NCBI GenBank assembly: GCA_009363875.1 | Contig: CM018690.1 | Location: forward strand, 31,478,800-31,542,799 | From: Mikania micrantha | Lineage: Eukaryota; Streptophyta; Magnoliopsida; Asterales; Asteraceae | Length of the DNA: 64,000 nucleotides | Direction: 5' to 3' | Shown here: piece by piece, positions 23,009 through 34,328 of the stretch | Numbering within the stretch: the first letter of the stretch is position 1 | Layout: the number at the start of each line of letters is the position of its first letter | Notes under the pieces: generated by a model | Databases searched by the model: none | What the model was told of the DNA's origin: nothing | Seen by the model: the letters and a program-made list of their open reading frames with translations, nothing else | Position numbers and translations under genes: made by a program

Positions 23009-23830
23009 ATGGGAAGAAGGGGGTTAGCCAAATAGCAGTCCATTTTGTACGTTTGCTGAGCAGACCAATCAATCATTTTTTTAGAAAAGGAAGGGAACTT
23101 CTCACCGAAGAAGGCAGTAGGAATGAAGGAGGCGGAAAGCTGCCGCGATTGCTTATCCTTCACTTTTTTTAGAGCTATGAAAAAGAAAAAAAGTTTATGT
23201 AATCGGTAAAAGGGTTGCGGTTGTGGAAACCAGAGAAAGTCGGGAACCATCAGTTACCTTTTGAATCGAAGTAGCGACGAGCCGAGTATTACGACTACAG
23301 GGTGAGAAGCTAAGTTCGTAGACAGCTTCGCTTCCTCGTCGCTTCTTTCTAGCGACCAGCTTCTCAAGTAGGTGGCTTGGTAAGCAAGCTACCTTCAGCA
23401 TCGGTAAAATCCCTATAATAGGCCGGAATGGTGGCGTAGGAAGCCCTCCCTACTTCAATGGAAAGGGGGAAGGGCCCTTTCACAGCCGCTACTATACGCA
23501 AGCCTTCTGGCTCAACACACACTTCCTCCTCTATCTGTTTCCAGTCGATGGCTCCTTCTCCTTCCCCTCTTCAAACTCCGATTCGTCTTTTTCATAGAGA
23601 AATCTCTGATCAAGGATAGAACAAGATCCTTTTTGCATCATATTTAAGGGATTCCTGGCGCCCCACCCTGTTCTAAATCAATTCTTTCGAATACAATTCC
23701 TGTATTGAGTTTGTTTTGTTCTTGCTAATCGAAGCCAGAAAAGGGGGAATTTCGGTGAAAAAAAATCTATCCCGAATCGTTTTTTATGACTTTATCGACA
23801 ACATGCCTCCTCCAATTCTTAAAGGAGAAT
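23009..23830. other. probable mitochondrial intergenic DNA, rest of the NUMT
   Basis: Base composition (near 45% GC, mixed purine tracts) differs from the surrounding AT-rich DNA and looks like plant mitochondrial spacer. I recognise no gene. Composition returns to the local level by about 23830, which I take as the right edge. Confidence 0.5.
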
Positions 23831-24225
23831 AGAAGAAATCATACTTTCATACAATATCTTAACTGAATTATATGTAATGATTAATAAATTCATATCATAT
23901 CCTTAGTTTTTATTTCCTTAATTTAATTGAATTTTGTTTGACTAGGGCAAAGTGCCTACTTGGAGATTTATCCAAAAAGATTATAGGAATTTAACCCCAT
24001 CGCTAATATTAACTTCACATAATGTCACAATATAACTGTTCATGCGTTCATGTGTAATAACATGTTTGTTTAAATATTATTCAACTCTTGATAGTGAATG
24101 TACTTGGCTTTTATTAACTGTCATTAGAAAACACTTATATAGTAGCAATTGTCTTTTCTAAAACATGGAAGATATCTTTTTATCTGATGTTATCAAATTA
24201 ATTCCTGAAATAAATATGCGAGTAC
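23831..24225. other. AT-rich spacer, nothing recognised
   Basis: No feature supported. Its last five bases (24226-24230) belong to the target duplication of the next LTR. Confidence 0.5.
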
Positions 24226-25834
24226 CAACATGTAACGCCCTGAATTTTTATAAACGGTTAATTGTACGAAATTTCGGTACCCGTTTATATTCAAAATTTA
24301 TATAAATGTTAGTAAATTAATTACGATCAAAATGATATAAACAATACAAATATATGATATTGTAGGAGCGCGTTATAAGCTTTGTGAATAACGTGCACAA
24401 TTTCTGTGACCGTTTGGGTTCGAAATTTTTATGAACATTTGTGAAGTAATTATGATCGAATTAATATAAACATGACTATTATATGATAAAGTATGGACCC
24501 GTTAGAAGCTCGTGAATATTAAAAATAGTTGAGTAAAGTTGAGGGGGTTTTAAAAAAATAGGAGCCTATAAATGAGGGGGTCAAAGTGTAAATGTGAAAT
24601 TAGTTAAGAAGGAAGAATTCAGACGGTTACCATCTTCAAAAACACTCGCAACTGTGTGCGCAGCCGAGAGAGAAAAGAAAAAGAGGAACCAGCCTCCGAG
24701 TTCGAACGATCCCCGGAGATTCAACCGTTGGATCGCTCTCAAATTTTAACTGAAGCTTCCTAACACATAAACGAAGACTTTCACCGTTGGGTTTTCGAAT
24801 TTGAGGTTTGGAAGTCAAAATTTTCTTAGCCCGAACAGAACAGTGCTGCGGGAAGAATCCGGCGAGCTGTTGCGTTTCCGGCGACTGTAGCAGCAGCAGC
24901 AGCCGACGTCAACTGACTCCGAAGGTAGAGCTCGATGAGACGAAGCCGTGGACACCTGAATCGCCTTGATCGGAGTTCGTTTGGATTCAAAGCTGGTCAA
25001 CAGTGGTCAAACATGGTCAACAAAAAATTTAGTGGAAACAGAAATGTTCTGTTTGTGAGACCAAGCTAAGGGAAACGATAGGTTATTTCAACGGGTGTAA
25101 ACGAGCGGGTTCGTATAGGCAGACCAAACAAATGAAAGGTATAACTTATTTACAAGTTATTAGAATGTTTAATTGCTACTAGTTTGATTACGCGTGCCAC
25201 TTTTGAGGATGAATAATAATTGTTTAAAGTTGATTATTTGAGATTTGGTTATAAAATAGACAACTTGAGTTTTCTGGATTTGACAAAAAAGAAAAAAAAC
25301 AAAGGGAACTTTGCCCGTTTTTCGTAAGATTTAAAAGTAAGTTTATCAACTTGAACGTCCTCAAATACGGTTTAGACTTGGTAAGGATTATACGTAGTAA
25401 GATGAATGATTTCTCAAATTATTTAATAGTTATAGATACATAGAGAGGTATTGATCAAGCGCATGCAGATTCAACGGATCGATACGAAGGTTTACTTGAT
25501 TAAGACTTTTGTTCAAGTTAGACTACATTGATAGCTAAGACTCCAGGTGAGTTTCTAGCCCCGTGTCTTTTATATGTTTTAAATTGTTTTGAGGCTAATA
25601 TGCATACTAAATGGTTTTCAACTATTTTAAGTTATTTTTTGTGATTAAGTTAATTGTCTCAATATAAAGATAAAGGTTCACCTTGTGAACAATAAAGTAT
25701 ATTCAAAGGTAAACAATCACGTAAAGTTTATAAAAGTAAAGAATGAATATACTAAAGAATCATGAATAAAGATTGCATATGTATATTTTAAAGTATGAAG
25801 TAATTACAGAACAGAAAAGTAAATTAAGTCCCGA

Positions 25835-27921
25835 TGTCACACCCCACCTCTCGTCACCTGATCATGATGTCTCTAAACTGGTTGCGGAAGCATAGTGGTG
25901 ATGTCTCAGAGGTGAGGGGTGACTTACTTGATCCGATATCACAAGCACACAGATTAACTTAAAGTAAATACATTAGAAGGTTCGTCATTAAAATCCACAT
26001 TACAGTTTACAACTAAGTCTATTTAATTACAAACTAATTTATTCAAGTGCAAGTATCCCAAAAGTGCATCCTCACCGGCTATTACTATTTACCTGCAAAA
26101 AGGTTTGAGTTTGAAACGTCAGCACAAAGCTGGTGAGTTCGTAAAGTTCAGTTAAATCATATGATATGACAGTTAAGTTCAACAAAATTCACAGTTCAAG
26201 ATAACCATGGGACCCGTATCTAGTTCCTTTCGGACGATATGTTCTGTTCTCAAGATATTACCCGTCGATACATATCTTAGTGCCTCATTGTCTTAATGTC
26301 TATCATACCATTAAGAAGTTCTGGAAACAGATAACAAACCTTCACACAAGGGGAGATGCAATCCTCCCAGCGAATGGGGTGTCAACCAATAGTACTATCA
26401 ATGTTTTCTGTTCGGCCACACATGGGTTCACTAGATACAGTTTAAGAATGAGGACTTTTAGTTCCATGATAGAGTTCAGTTCTACAGGCAAAATCCCATG
26501 AAATCCACAAGTTCTAAACAATCACATGAAATCACAAAGATAACAGTGACATATATCATATGATCAAGAAAAGTTCAGCAGTTATACCCCGATGTTTATA
26601 AAACATTAAAAAGAACAGGGGTTGTACGAAACTCACCTGATGATATAAATGTAGCAAAATATCTCGAAGCTAACAACAAAGAGATGATTCTGCATTTAGT
26701 TGTATTTAATAAGTTATTTATGTTCTAGTTTACTAATTAGATCCTTCTGAACGTTCAATGTCAAAGACATTGCTTTACAAGTCATCAACCCGATATTAAA
26801 TATTTAATTGGTTAATTTAGTATTATATCATACAATGTATGATAATGTAGGAACCTACATTGCATTAGATTCCTAATACAAGGTTGATGACACTCTTGAT
26901 TAATCAGAATAATCTCAGATTAATCAAATAGTTAATGTTGTTGATTATGATACTGTAACAGTTTCTAGATAATTTAATGGCTTAGGAATGATCAATCCTT
27001 GTTATTGATTACCCAAATATCATGAAATATCACAATGTAGCACCAGAATAGGTGTAATAACCAGGTTTAACATACTAATCTGACTGTTATCACAAACATC
27101 AGATAATCGTTCCAATGAGTATGTTAATGGTCGTGATTAGTTTGAAACACTTGGATTTAACCTTGCATTTCAAGGATTAATCCAACTAATCACCTACATT
27201 GTTATAATCAAATGGATTAAACCATTATAATTATGAGTATGGTTTCATGCAAATCGGGCATTACAACGGATCAAAACAAGGATTTAACCGTTAAAACATC
27301 GTGTTCTTTATTTATAATCAATCCTAGCCATCATCTAGGCAATAATCAACAATCCTAACTATCTCATTACGTTCAAAATCAAGATCTAATCAATCATTAT
27401 GAAACTAGAAGGTTAAAACGAACCATTACCTGATCTAACGAAGTTCTGTGGTTAAAACAACGATCAGGGCTTGTAACAACGTTCCTGGATGTGATCTATA
27501 GCTTCTGATGGCTTCAAATATAATTTTTGAAGGTTTAAAGGTTGATTTTATGGATTACAGGTGCAAAACTTTCGTCTGGAGCAAGAAATAGGCGAGGAGG
27601 AGTAAAAATATCAGTTTGTTGATGCAATCTGATCATTTAGCGTATTTTTGCCGACTTAGTGACCCCGGGCGCATCGCCCCAACTCGGCGTGTGGCCCGGG
27701 GCGTATCTCCCCACGGGATTTTGTCCAAATTTTTGATTTTCTTGTTTTCGCGATTCCAGGAGCATACGAACTCCGTTTTGCGCACGGTTTTCGCCCACGT
27801 TCATCATTTTTCACACACTATCAACCTCTAATAACCAAAATTGCTAATTCCTCGTGGATTTCAAGCACGACCAAATGTGCTCACGTCATTAATGCCGAAT
27901 TTTTCGTACGCAATCGTCACA
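25835..27921 (-). mobile_element. nested Gypsy-type solo LTR (2.09 kb)
   Basis: Ends are TGTCACACCCC and CAATCGTCACA. The target duplication CCCGA is perfect at 25830-25834 and 27922-27926. Its interior (about 26700-27830) is clearly similar to 45120-46200 in the Gypsy LTR, with long shared stretches such as GATCAATCCTTRTYATTGAT. It is therefore a relative of that element, here reduced to one LTR. Orientation follows that similarity. The 71-codon frame at 27616 is not a gene. Confidence 0.9.
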
Positions 27922-28445
27922 CCCGATAAGTCCATGTTCTCTTTGAACATAATTGTTCATCCGAACTGAGTATAAGCTGATCATTTGAACAAAGTTAGTT
28001 CATCCGAATTGAATGGAAGCTCATATGAACTAAGAGTATATATCCGAATTGAAACTAAATTTTATGACGGAAATGGACAAAATCTCAAGTGGAATCTTAT
28101 GGAATAATATTAAATTATTAATATCATAAGTAAAGAATTAATTAATAAAATTAATGTTGTTCAAGCAATGTAAGAATTGTTAAAGAAGTAAAGATTAGAA
28201 AGTGTATAAATACATACACAATGTATAGAACAAATAAGTAAAGAAGAATAAAGAAGCATGCTAAAGAGCAGAGAACTGTTTAAAGACTTAAACAGTAAAG
28301 AATAAAGAATGAATAAATAAAGAGGCCGATTAAAGAATTAAAGAGGGTTCCCCGTTGTATAGATTACCTGCAGGTAAGCCAAAGAGAGATTGCATTCGTT
28401 GTTTTCTCGCCTGGGCATACCCGTGTAGGGCACACCCGGTTAATT

Positions 28446-28705
28446 GTAAAGAAGGACTTACCAAGAAATTGGTATACCCGGCTTGTAAGTTTTCTTACAA
28501 GTTTTGTAAAGAGGGACTTATCAAGAAATTGGTATACCCGGCTTGTAAGTTTTCTTACAAGTTTTGTAAAGAGGGACTTACCAAGAAACTGGTATACCCG
28601 GCTTGTAAGTTTTCTTACAAGTTTTGTAAAGAGGGTCTTACTAAGAAATTGGTATACCCGGCTTGTAAGTTTTCTTACAAGTTTTGTAAAGAGGTATTTA
28701 CTCCA
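28446..28705 (+). repeat. 60-bp tandem array of double hairpins inside the solo LTR
   Basis: Four full units and a partial fifth with a 60-bp period. Each unit holds two short inverted repeats: TACCAA-gaaa-TTGGTA and CTTGTAAG-tttt-CTTACAAG. In units 2 and 4 the first stem carries a C-to-T change that keeps pairing as T.G on the plus strand; unit 3 has one mismatch. Because 60 is divisible by three and there are no stops, both strands show frames of about 130 codons, which I reject as genes. Confidence 0.9.
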
Positions 28706-29438
28706 TTTATGATTTATGGGTGTAAGAAATACCGGCCCTCTCATGTATATACCCATGAGTGAGGTTAATAAAAAAAAGAGTAAAGAAATGTATAGATCAA
28801 AGACAAAAATATGTAAAAGTAATGATGAAGGTTATAGTAAGAATAAAAGTTAAGTTAAAGAAAGAATTAAAGAAAAAGTTAGTAAAGACCAAACAGAAAG
28901 AATAGAATGATACATGATAATGAGAAAGACAAAGTATGTCAAGAGACATGATAAATAAAGAAAAAGATTTTTATAAGAAAACAAAGCAATGAACATGTTC
29001 TAAAAATATAATTACTGTTTAAAAGAATTACACTAGAACTCACTCAACATTGCTGACTTTTATGCATATTAGATTGACGGGTAAGCAAACGAAGGATAAT
29101 AGCTTGGCATGGATTGAGAGGCTACCTGGCACTACTTAAAGATTCGCATACTATTTTACGATAACTTTATAATTTTATTTGAGTTTCTTGTTATTTATGA
29201 AATTCAAACGTCTTGTAATGATTTTAAGTCTTCCGCTGAACTGAATTTAAATTTTTAGTTTAAGAACTATGATGTAAAGCGTAAATCCAACGAGTAAGGC
29301 CTCTACGGAGAGTAGGGTCTTACACAACATTTCTTCTATAGATTATCTCGACTTCTATAACATGTTAACCAATTGATAGGACCTGTATCCTGCACGGTTA
29401 TACAAACCATTTTGTTGGTCAATGTTCCATAGTAGCAG

Positions 29439-29573
29439 CAGTGTTTTGAAAACCGGACCGGCCGGTCGGACCGGGAACCGGTGGGTGGACCGGTCCGGTT
29501 AAGGGTCTTGAACCGTTTTTGGGTGAACCGGCCGGTCGGACCGGTGGTTGAACCGGTTTTTTGATTTTTTTTG

Positions 29574-29609
<36 letters not shown>

Positions 29610-29703
29610 AAATGTTTATAAAATCATCCGGTTCTTAAATCCGGTCCGACCTCTAACCAGTAACGAGACCGGTCCGACGTCCGGTCCGGTTATGAAAACA
29701 TTG
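29439..29703. mobile_element. hAT-type miniature element (CCGGCCGG family), fresh copy
   Basis: The ends CAGTGTTTTGAAAACC and GGTTATGAAAACATTG are inverse. The target duplication AGTAGCAG is perfect (29431-29438 and 29704-29711). The interior repeats ACCGGCCGGTCGG around an AT core with a (TA)n run. It is the least decayed of three family members here. Confidence 0.9.
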
Positions 29704-29711
29704 AGTAGCAG

Positions 29712-30913
29712 CACCGCAAAACCAATTTTCCAAACCAATATATGATTTGGCGATTCGGATATTTTAAGACTGTTAAGAACGTGAGGTGAGTATAGGTTCT
29801 TTTATAACGAATCATTAGACAATAAAAATCATTTGATTTCTTTAAGAATCATGCAAATGCCAAAAATAAAGGAGAAGTTTAACATATCTAGAGGAATATA
29901 AATGTAATCAGCAAATATAAAAAAAGTTTATTCTAGATTAGATGATAAAAGTATAAATAATTTCTGAAAAGTAAAATTACGAGAGCTTGGTTTTTTATTA
30001 TAAAAGGGTGGAGTTGTTTATGATACAAAATGATTATCAACTATTGTTAAGTTAAGCTTTTGTTAAATGGTTGTACCTACATAATTCATCAGCAATGCAT
30101 TGAACACGATTAAAAACTATCTTTTAACCATCCAAAACACTTGGACGATACTACGATATTACAAATAAGTTAAACATGTACGTATATTGGGTGCAAAAAC
30201 AATTGTTGCAAATTCTCAAATTTCCATACTACTCGTATAGATCAATACTACTCGTATGTGTTTTTCAGCCGCCAGGCATCTGACAGACAAAATATGACAC
30301 ATTCTGACATCCATATGGCCAGTAGGCGCCTATACGGCCCATATCGGAGTAGGTGGTGTTAACTGATCTGCAGGTGATGTCCAAATAACCGGCCTCACAT
30401 TGAAAATATGATATTATCAATAGATTACTAACTAGTGACAAATTACCATCAGATCTGTTAAAGGCATGGTAGACTGTTTTACTGAGATATTAACATTAAT
30501 GATGTGTCTAAAAATGTTATGGTGATTTTCGTGGGTAATATAATTTAAGAATCTAATTTTTTTTCAAAAATAAAAAATAAATTATAATTTCTTAAATTCT
30601 AGAAATTAACATTACAAGACTATATCTACAATACCAAAACTAATTGTCCGGATGAACTTGCATTGGTATAAATTTCAGCAATGTGTCATGGCAAAATGCA
30701 TTGGGCAAAGTTTTAGTCTTTAGATGAAAGGGGAAAAAGAGAAGAAAAAAAGAAAAGAAAAGAAAAGAAAAGAAAGCAACAACTCGTAGCCATTTATAAA
30801 ATATCATTTAAGCATCAAAATTGACCAGATGAGTCTCGGTGAAAGAGTGGTCAATTTATAGCTTTTCTCGACTTTCGACTGATTAAGCATATAATTTTTT
30901 AGTTAGTAAAATC
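29712..30913. other. intergenic DNA with one exon-like stretch
   Basis: Apart from the candidate exon at 30265-30393 and an (AAAAG)n tract near 30750-30772, nothing is recognised. Confidence 0.5.
30265..30393 (-). CDS. possible last exon of a small cysteine-rich protein (fragment)
   Basis: On the minus strand an AG at 30394-30395, preceded by a T-rich tract, opens a 42-codon frame. It contains DITCRSVNTTYSDMG, then WPYGCQ and YFVCQ, and ends with TGA. Three cysteines and a small-residue, aromatic-rich composition suggest a secreted or disulphide-rich peptide end. Codon content is unlike the AT-rich surroundings. I found no upstream exon with a start or signal peptide within 600 bp, so it may be a stranded exon or pseudogene. 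I do not recognise the family. Confidence 0.25.
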   Translation of the reverse strand, partial: AGYLDITCRSVNTTYSDMGRIGAYWPYGCQNVSYFVCQMPGG

Positions 30914-31450
30914 CATGGTTGTAAAAGTCGCTAGGCGCTAGTCGGGCGGCGAGGTACCGCCTAGGGATTAATCGGGATTAATCGGCGCTAGGCGGATTGG
31001 AATTTTTATATGTAATTTTACAAATATATATTATATACACACATCAATATCAATAATTTAATATAATACTTCAAATAATTTTAAAAAATATACTTAAATA
31101 TACTAAAAAAAGTACTTTAAAGTGCAAACTTAAACACTAAGTTCAAAGTTTAGAGATAAATTTCGATGTTAACTGCTTGGATTCGATGTTTCAGAGACAT
31201 ATTAAAGATTTTTGATTGAGAAATGTCTAAATAATCATAAAATTGGTCCCCTTTTACCATAAAAAAGTCAAAAAAAGCCAAAAAAAGTCAAAAAAGTGAA
31301 AAAAATAAAAAACTGATTGGGCCGCCTAGGCCCCGCCTAGCCCGCCTAGACCCCGCCTAGGCACCGCCTAGGCCAAAAATTACACAGTAAATGGGCGCCT
31401 AGCGCCTAGGCGCCCCTAGGCGGCCGCCTAGGCCGATTTTTACAACACTG
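30914..31450. mobile_element. hAT-type miniature element (GCCTAGGC family), long copy
   Basis: The ends CATGGTTGTAAAAGTCG and CGATTTTTACAACACTG are inverse. The target duplication GTAAAATC is perfect (30906-30913 and 31451-31458). GCCTAGGC and CGGCGCTAGGCGG words fill both ends around an AT-rich middle. No transposase. Confidence 0.9.
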
Positions 31451-31470
31451 GTAAAATCCGCAATTATTAA

Positions 31471-31776
31471 ATACATAAGAGTAAACTGCCATTTTAGTCC
31501 CTATGATTAGTCAACTTTTGCCATTTTAGTCCAAATAGTTTAAATTTTGTTATTTTGGTCATTATGGTTTCATTTTATTGCCATTTTGGTTATTATGGTT
31601 CCATTTTATTGTCATTTTAGTCCAATTAAATTTAATCTCTTGGATGAAAATGGCAAAAATTACCAAACCACTAGGACCAAAATAGCAATAAAATGAAACC
31701 ATAATGACCAAAATAACAAAATTTAAACTATTTGGAGTAAAATGGCAAAAACTGACAAACCATAGGGGTCAATTTA
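31471..31776. repeat. foldback element with TTTTAGTCC arms, right end truncated
   Basis: The left arm (GAGTAAACTGCCATTTTAG..TTTAAATTTTGTTATTTTGG) pairs with the right arm (CCAAAATAACAAAATTTAAA..) over about 100 bp. The expected right terminus is missing where the SINE is inserted (31778). Confidence 0.65.
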
Positions 31777-31777
31777 G

Positions 31778-32008
31778 TTTTTTTTTGAATGACATTTGAT
31801 CTCAACGTGTGTACTACTGATTTTCAGGCCATGCCACCAAGGTCTAGTTACCATGACCTCCGTTGAGACCCCACCACTACCCCAGGAGAAAACCGCACCG
31901 GAAAATCCCTTGACCTTCCAAGGACCCCTATTTCTTCTTGAGAGGGATTTGAACCCGTTAACCTTCCATTGTAAACCCAAGAGGTACCACTAGGGCAAAG
32001 CCTCTTTT
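31778..32008 (-). mobile_element. tRNA-derived SINE, copy 3
   Basis: Poly-T at the left marks the 3' end. The B-box complement GGGATTTGAACCC lies at about 31948 and the A-box complement TACCACTAGGGCA at 31985-31997. A 10-bp duplication with one mismatch flanks it: AGGGGTCAAT at 31764 and GGGGTCCAAT at 32009. It belongs to the family at 497. Confidence 0.85.
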
Positions 32009-32039
32009 GGGGTCCAATCGTCTACTTATCATACGTGTT

Positions 32040-32482
32040 ATTTGTTTTTTCGTTTTGAAATACGAAAAATGTACAGTTGTTTTGTACTTCTTGAAAGATA
32101 TAATTTGTTTAGGGCTCCCTTTTTTTCAAATAATTACACCTTTTTCTTTTTTATCCATGTACATTTGTTTGGCCGTGTAATAAATCTTTACAGATTCACT
32201 TATGGCGACGACATGTCGTTGCGACTAAGGTAAAAAAAATTCTTTGATTTCCTTTACACGTGCTAACATGTCGTCGTTAAAAAGCTCCGTATTTTTGTTG
32301 CCTTAGCCGTTGATTGGTTTATTGTGAATGTGTCCAAGATTCGTACGTATTGATTTGCTACGTTTATTAGACAATAAATTCTTTTCCATTTAGCGTACGT
32401 ACGTGCTGGATCACGACATGGTAAACAATTCCAATTTCCAATACACACGCCCGATAACTTTTCCTACCACATATATAATTTT
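32040..32482. other. spacer, nothing recognised
   Basis: Short open frames only, none with recognisable content. Confidence 0.5.
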
Positions 32483-32483
32483 T

Positions 32484-32735
32484 ACTGAACAGCTAAACGA
32501 GTCTTCGGACCCAACAACCCACGCGATGCGACCACAGACCGTAACCAACCCCCGAAAACATTTAAAGCCGGGCGTTGACGAGTGCCGAATCGAGGAACCG
32601 CCACACCATCTAGGAGGAAACTCACACTGAGAAAACCCTCTAGCTCACCCAGAACATTTTTTGCTTTAGACGAGACTCGAATCCAAGACCTCTCATTGCT
32701 GGTGGTCAAGAAGTACCACTAGGCTATAAGCCCAA
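32484..32735 (-). mobile_element. tRNA-derived SINE, related subfamily
   Basis: The A-box complement TACCACTAGGCTA is near 32714 and the B-box complement AGACTCGAATCC near 32662. The CTAGAGGGTTTTC-type body start is shared with the other copies, but the 3' half differs. The tail and target duplication are not clear. Confidence 0.7.
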
Positions 32736-32789
32736 TGATAATTAAATATAAAATTTTATTCATTAAAAAATAATCAAATTAATTTTTTT

Positions 32790-33009
32790 GAACGGCATTT
32801 GATCTCAACGTGTGAACCACTGATTTCCAGGCCACGTCACCAAGGTCTAGTTACCATGACCTCCGTTGAGACCCCACCACCACCCCAGGAGGAAACCACA
32901 CCGGAAAACCCCCTAACCTCTCAAAGACCCCTATTTCGCCTTGGGAGGGATTTGAATCCGTGACCTCCCACAGGGGAAGCCAAGAGGGTAACCATTAGGC
33001 TAGAAGCCC
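32790..33009 (-). mobile_element. tRNA-derived SINE, copy 4
   Basis: It has a T7 tail at the left, CTCAACGTGTGAACCACTGATTTCC-type body, B-box complement GGATTTGAATCC near 32948 and A-box complement ACCATTAGGCTA near 32992. It is close in sequence to copy 3, 800 bp away. The target duplication is not convincing. Confidence 0.8.
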
Positions 33010-33010
33010 T

Positions 33011-34323
33011 TGGTTTAATCATAGTTTATTCATCCGTATGTGCCGTAACAGTTTATTTATTTATTTATAATTTATTTTTTTTATTGGTAGTTAAGAGTGG
33101 TACAGTTTATTTCACTTTCTCAAATTCCTCTAGAGTTTAGGGAGCCGATTCGCTCTATATTCTTAGTGGCTCTTCAGATCGGATATCACATTTTGTGCTC
33201 CTTTTGCCTAGAATAATATTATCCAACTAGGAAAGTGGCTGACGAAAATATGATTTAGTATATGCTTTATGATTTACAAACAAATTGTGAGAATTAACGT
33301 ATCATAACAAAAATATAATATTAAAAATACTTTTTGGTTCTTTTATACCAAATACTGAATATTATTTTTTTCAATATTAATCCACCCGAATCGTGCATTG
33401 CGTCTTTGGTGTCAAAGAACTACATACATTCTACTTATGAAATTATAATGAATTATAATTGTTTAGAAATGTTCATGTTTATATGGCAAACAAATGTAAC
33501 AAAAGAGAAAACTTTATGCGAACAAATACGAAGAATTACATATGTTTCCTTTTAAACTTGAATAATTATGTATTTGTTTACATTGCAAACTTTTAATGCA
33601 TAACATACGATACTCTTCAAGCATTATTTAGGTAAATATATGATTTTACAGGAAACATCAAATAAAAAAAGATATTTGATTAAAAATAGAAAGAGCTAAT
33701 ATAATTTTGATTTGTTTCATGATAATTTAGATACAAATCTTATTTTTTGTACTAAATATTTATTTTTTGTATTATACTTTTTTGTACTGTATTTGTGTGT
33801 TTTTTATACTGTATTTTTGTTTTTATACTACATTTTATTCTTTTGCATTAGATTTTTATTTTATATACTATATTTTTTTTATTTTTGTACTAGATTTTGT
33901 TTTTTTGTACTTGATTTTGATTTTATATTGGATTTTTGTTTTTATTATTTTCATCATGTTACATATTAAACTTTTATTAGTTTTTACTATTTTTAGGCAA
34001 AAATCTCTTCTAAGTAAATCCAACCCTTATGATTTTAAAAGTTTAAAAAGATATATAAAATTTATAATATGACAAAATGGATGAGTTGGATAACATATCA
34101 GAATGGGTTTGGGTTAAGATGAGTTCGGGTAATAAGGAGTTTTAAACAAATTCAGTTTGGGTTTAAATGGATTGTTTATAAAAAAGCATCAATTTACTTT
34201 AAGTCAAAATGTATTTTAATTAAACAAATAGTCCATTATGATAATTTTTAATGATTTTATGGTTAAATATGTTATTAATCGGTATTAAATGTTTGAAACC
34301 ATTGCATTCACATAAATTTTAGT
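33011..34323. other. AT-rich intergenic DNA
   Basis: T-rich stretches at 33740-33960 (TTTTTGTACTA-type near repeats) keep two frames open for 85-101 codons; these are low-complexity artefacts. No element ends were identified. Confidence 0.5.
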
Positions 34324-34328
34324 ATATG

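Larger units (their letters stand above)
24231..29324 (+). mobile_element. Gypsy-type solo LTR (about 3.0 kb), split by a nested solo LTR
   Basis: It starts TGTAACGCCCTGAATT and ends GGTCTTACA. The target duplication CAACA is perfect (24226-24230 and 29325-29329). Removing the nested unit and its duplication leaves about 3.0 kb. The start word, length and 3' module (AACTCACTC..GCTGACTTTT..TTCCGCTGAA) match the long LTRs of chromovirus-like Gypsy elements and resemble the Gypsy LTR at 43917, read in the opposite direction. Nothing inside encodes a protein. A 60-bp tandem array lies at 28446-28705. Confidence 0.85.

Noticed and set aside
28355..28762. Open frames of 130-135 codons on both strands
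   Set aside because: They arise from a 60-bp tandem repeat (divisible by three) without stops. Both strands are open over the same interval and the predicted proteins are pure repeat.
33712..34072. T-rich ORFs resembling a membrane protein
   Set aside because: The hydrophobic Phe/Leu/Tyr composition results from T-rich low-complexity DNA with TTTTTGTACT near repeats.
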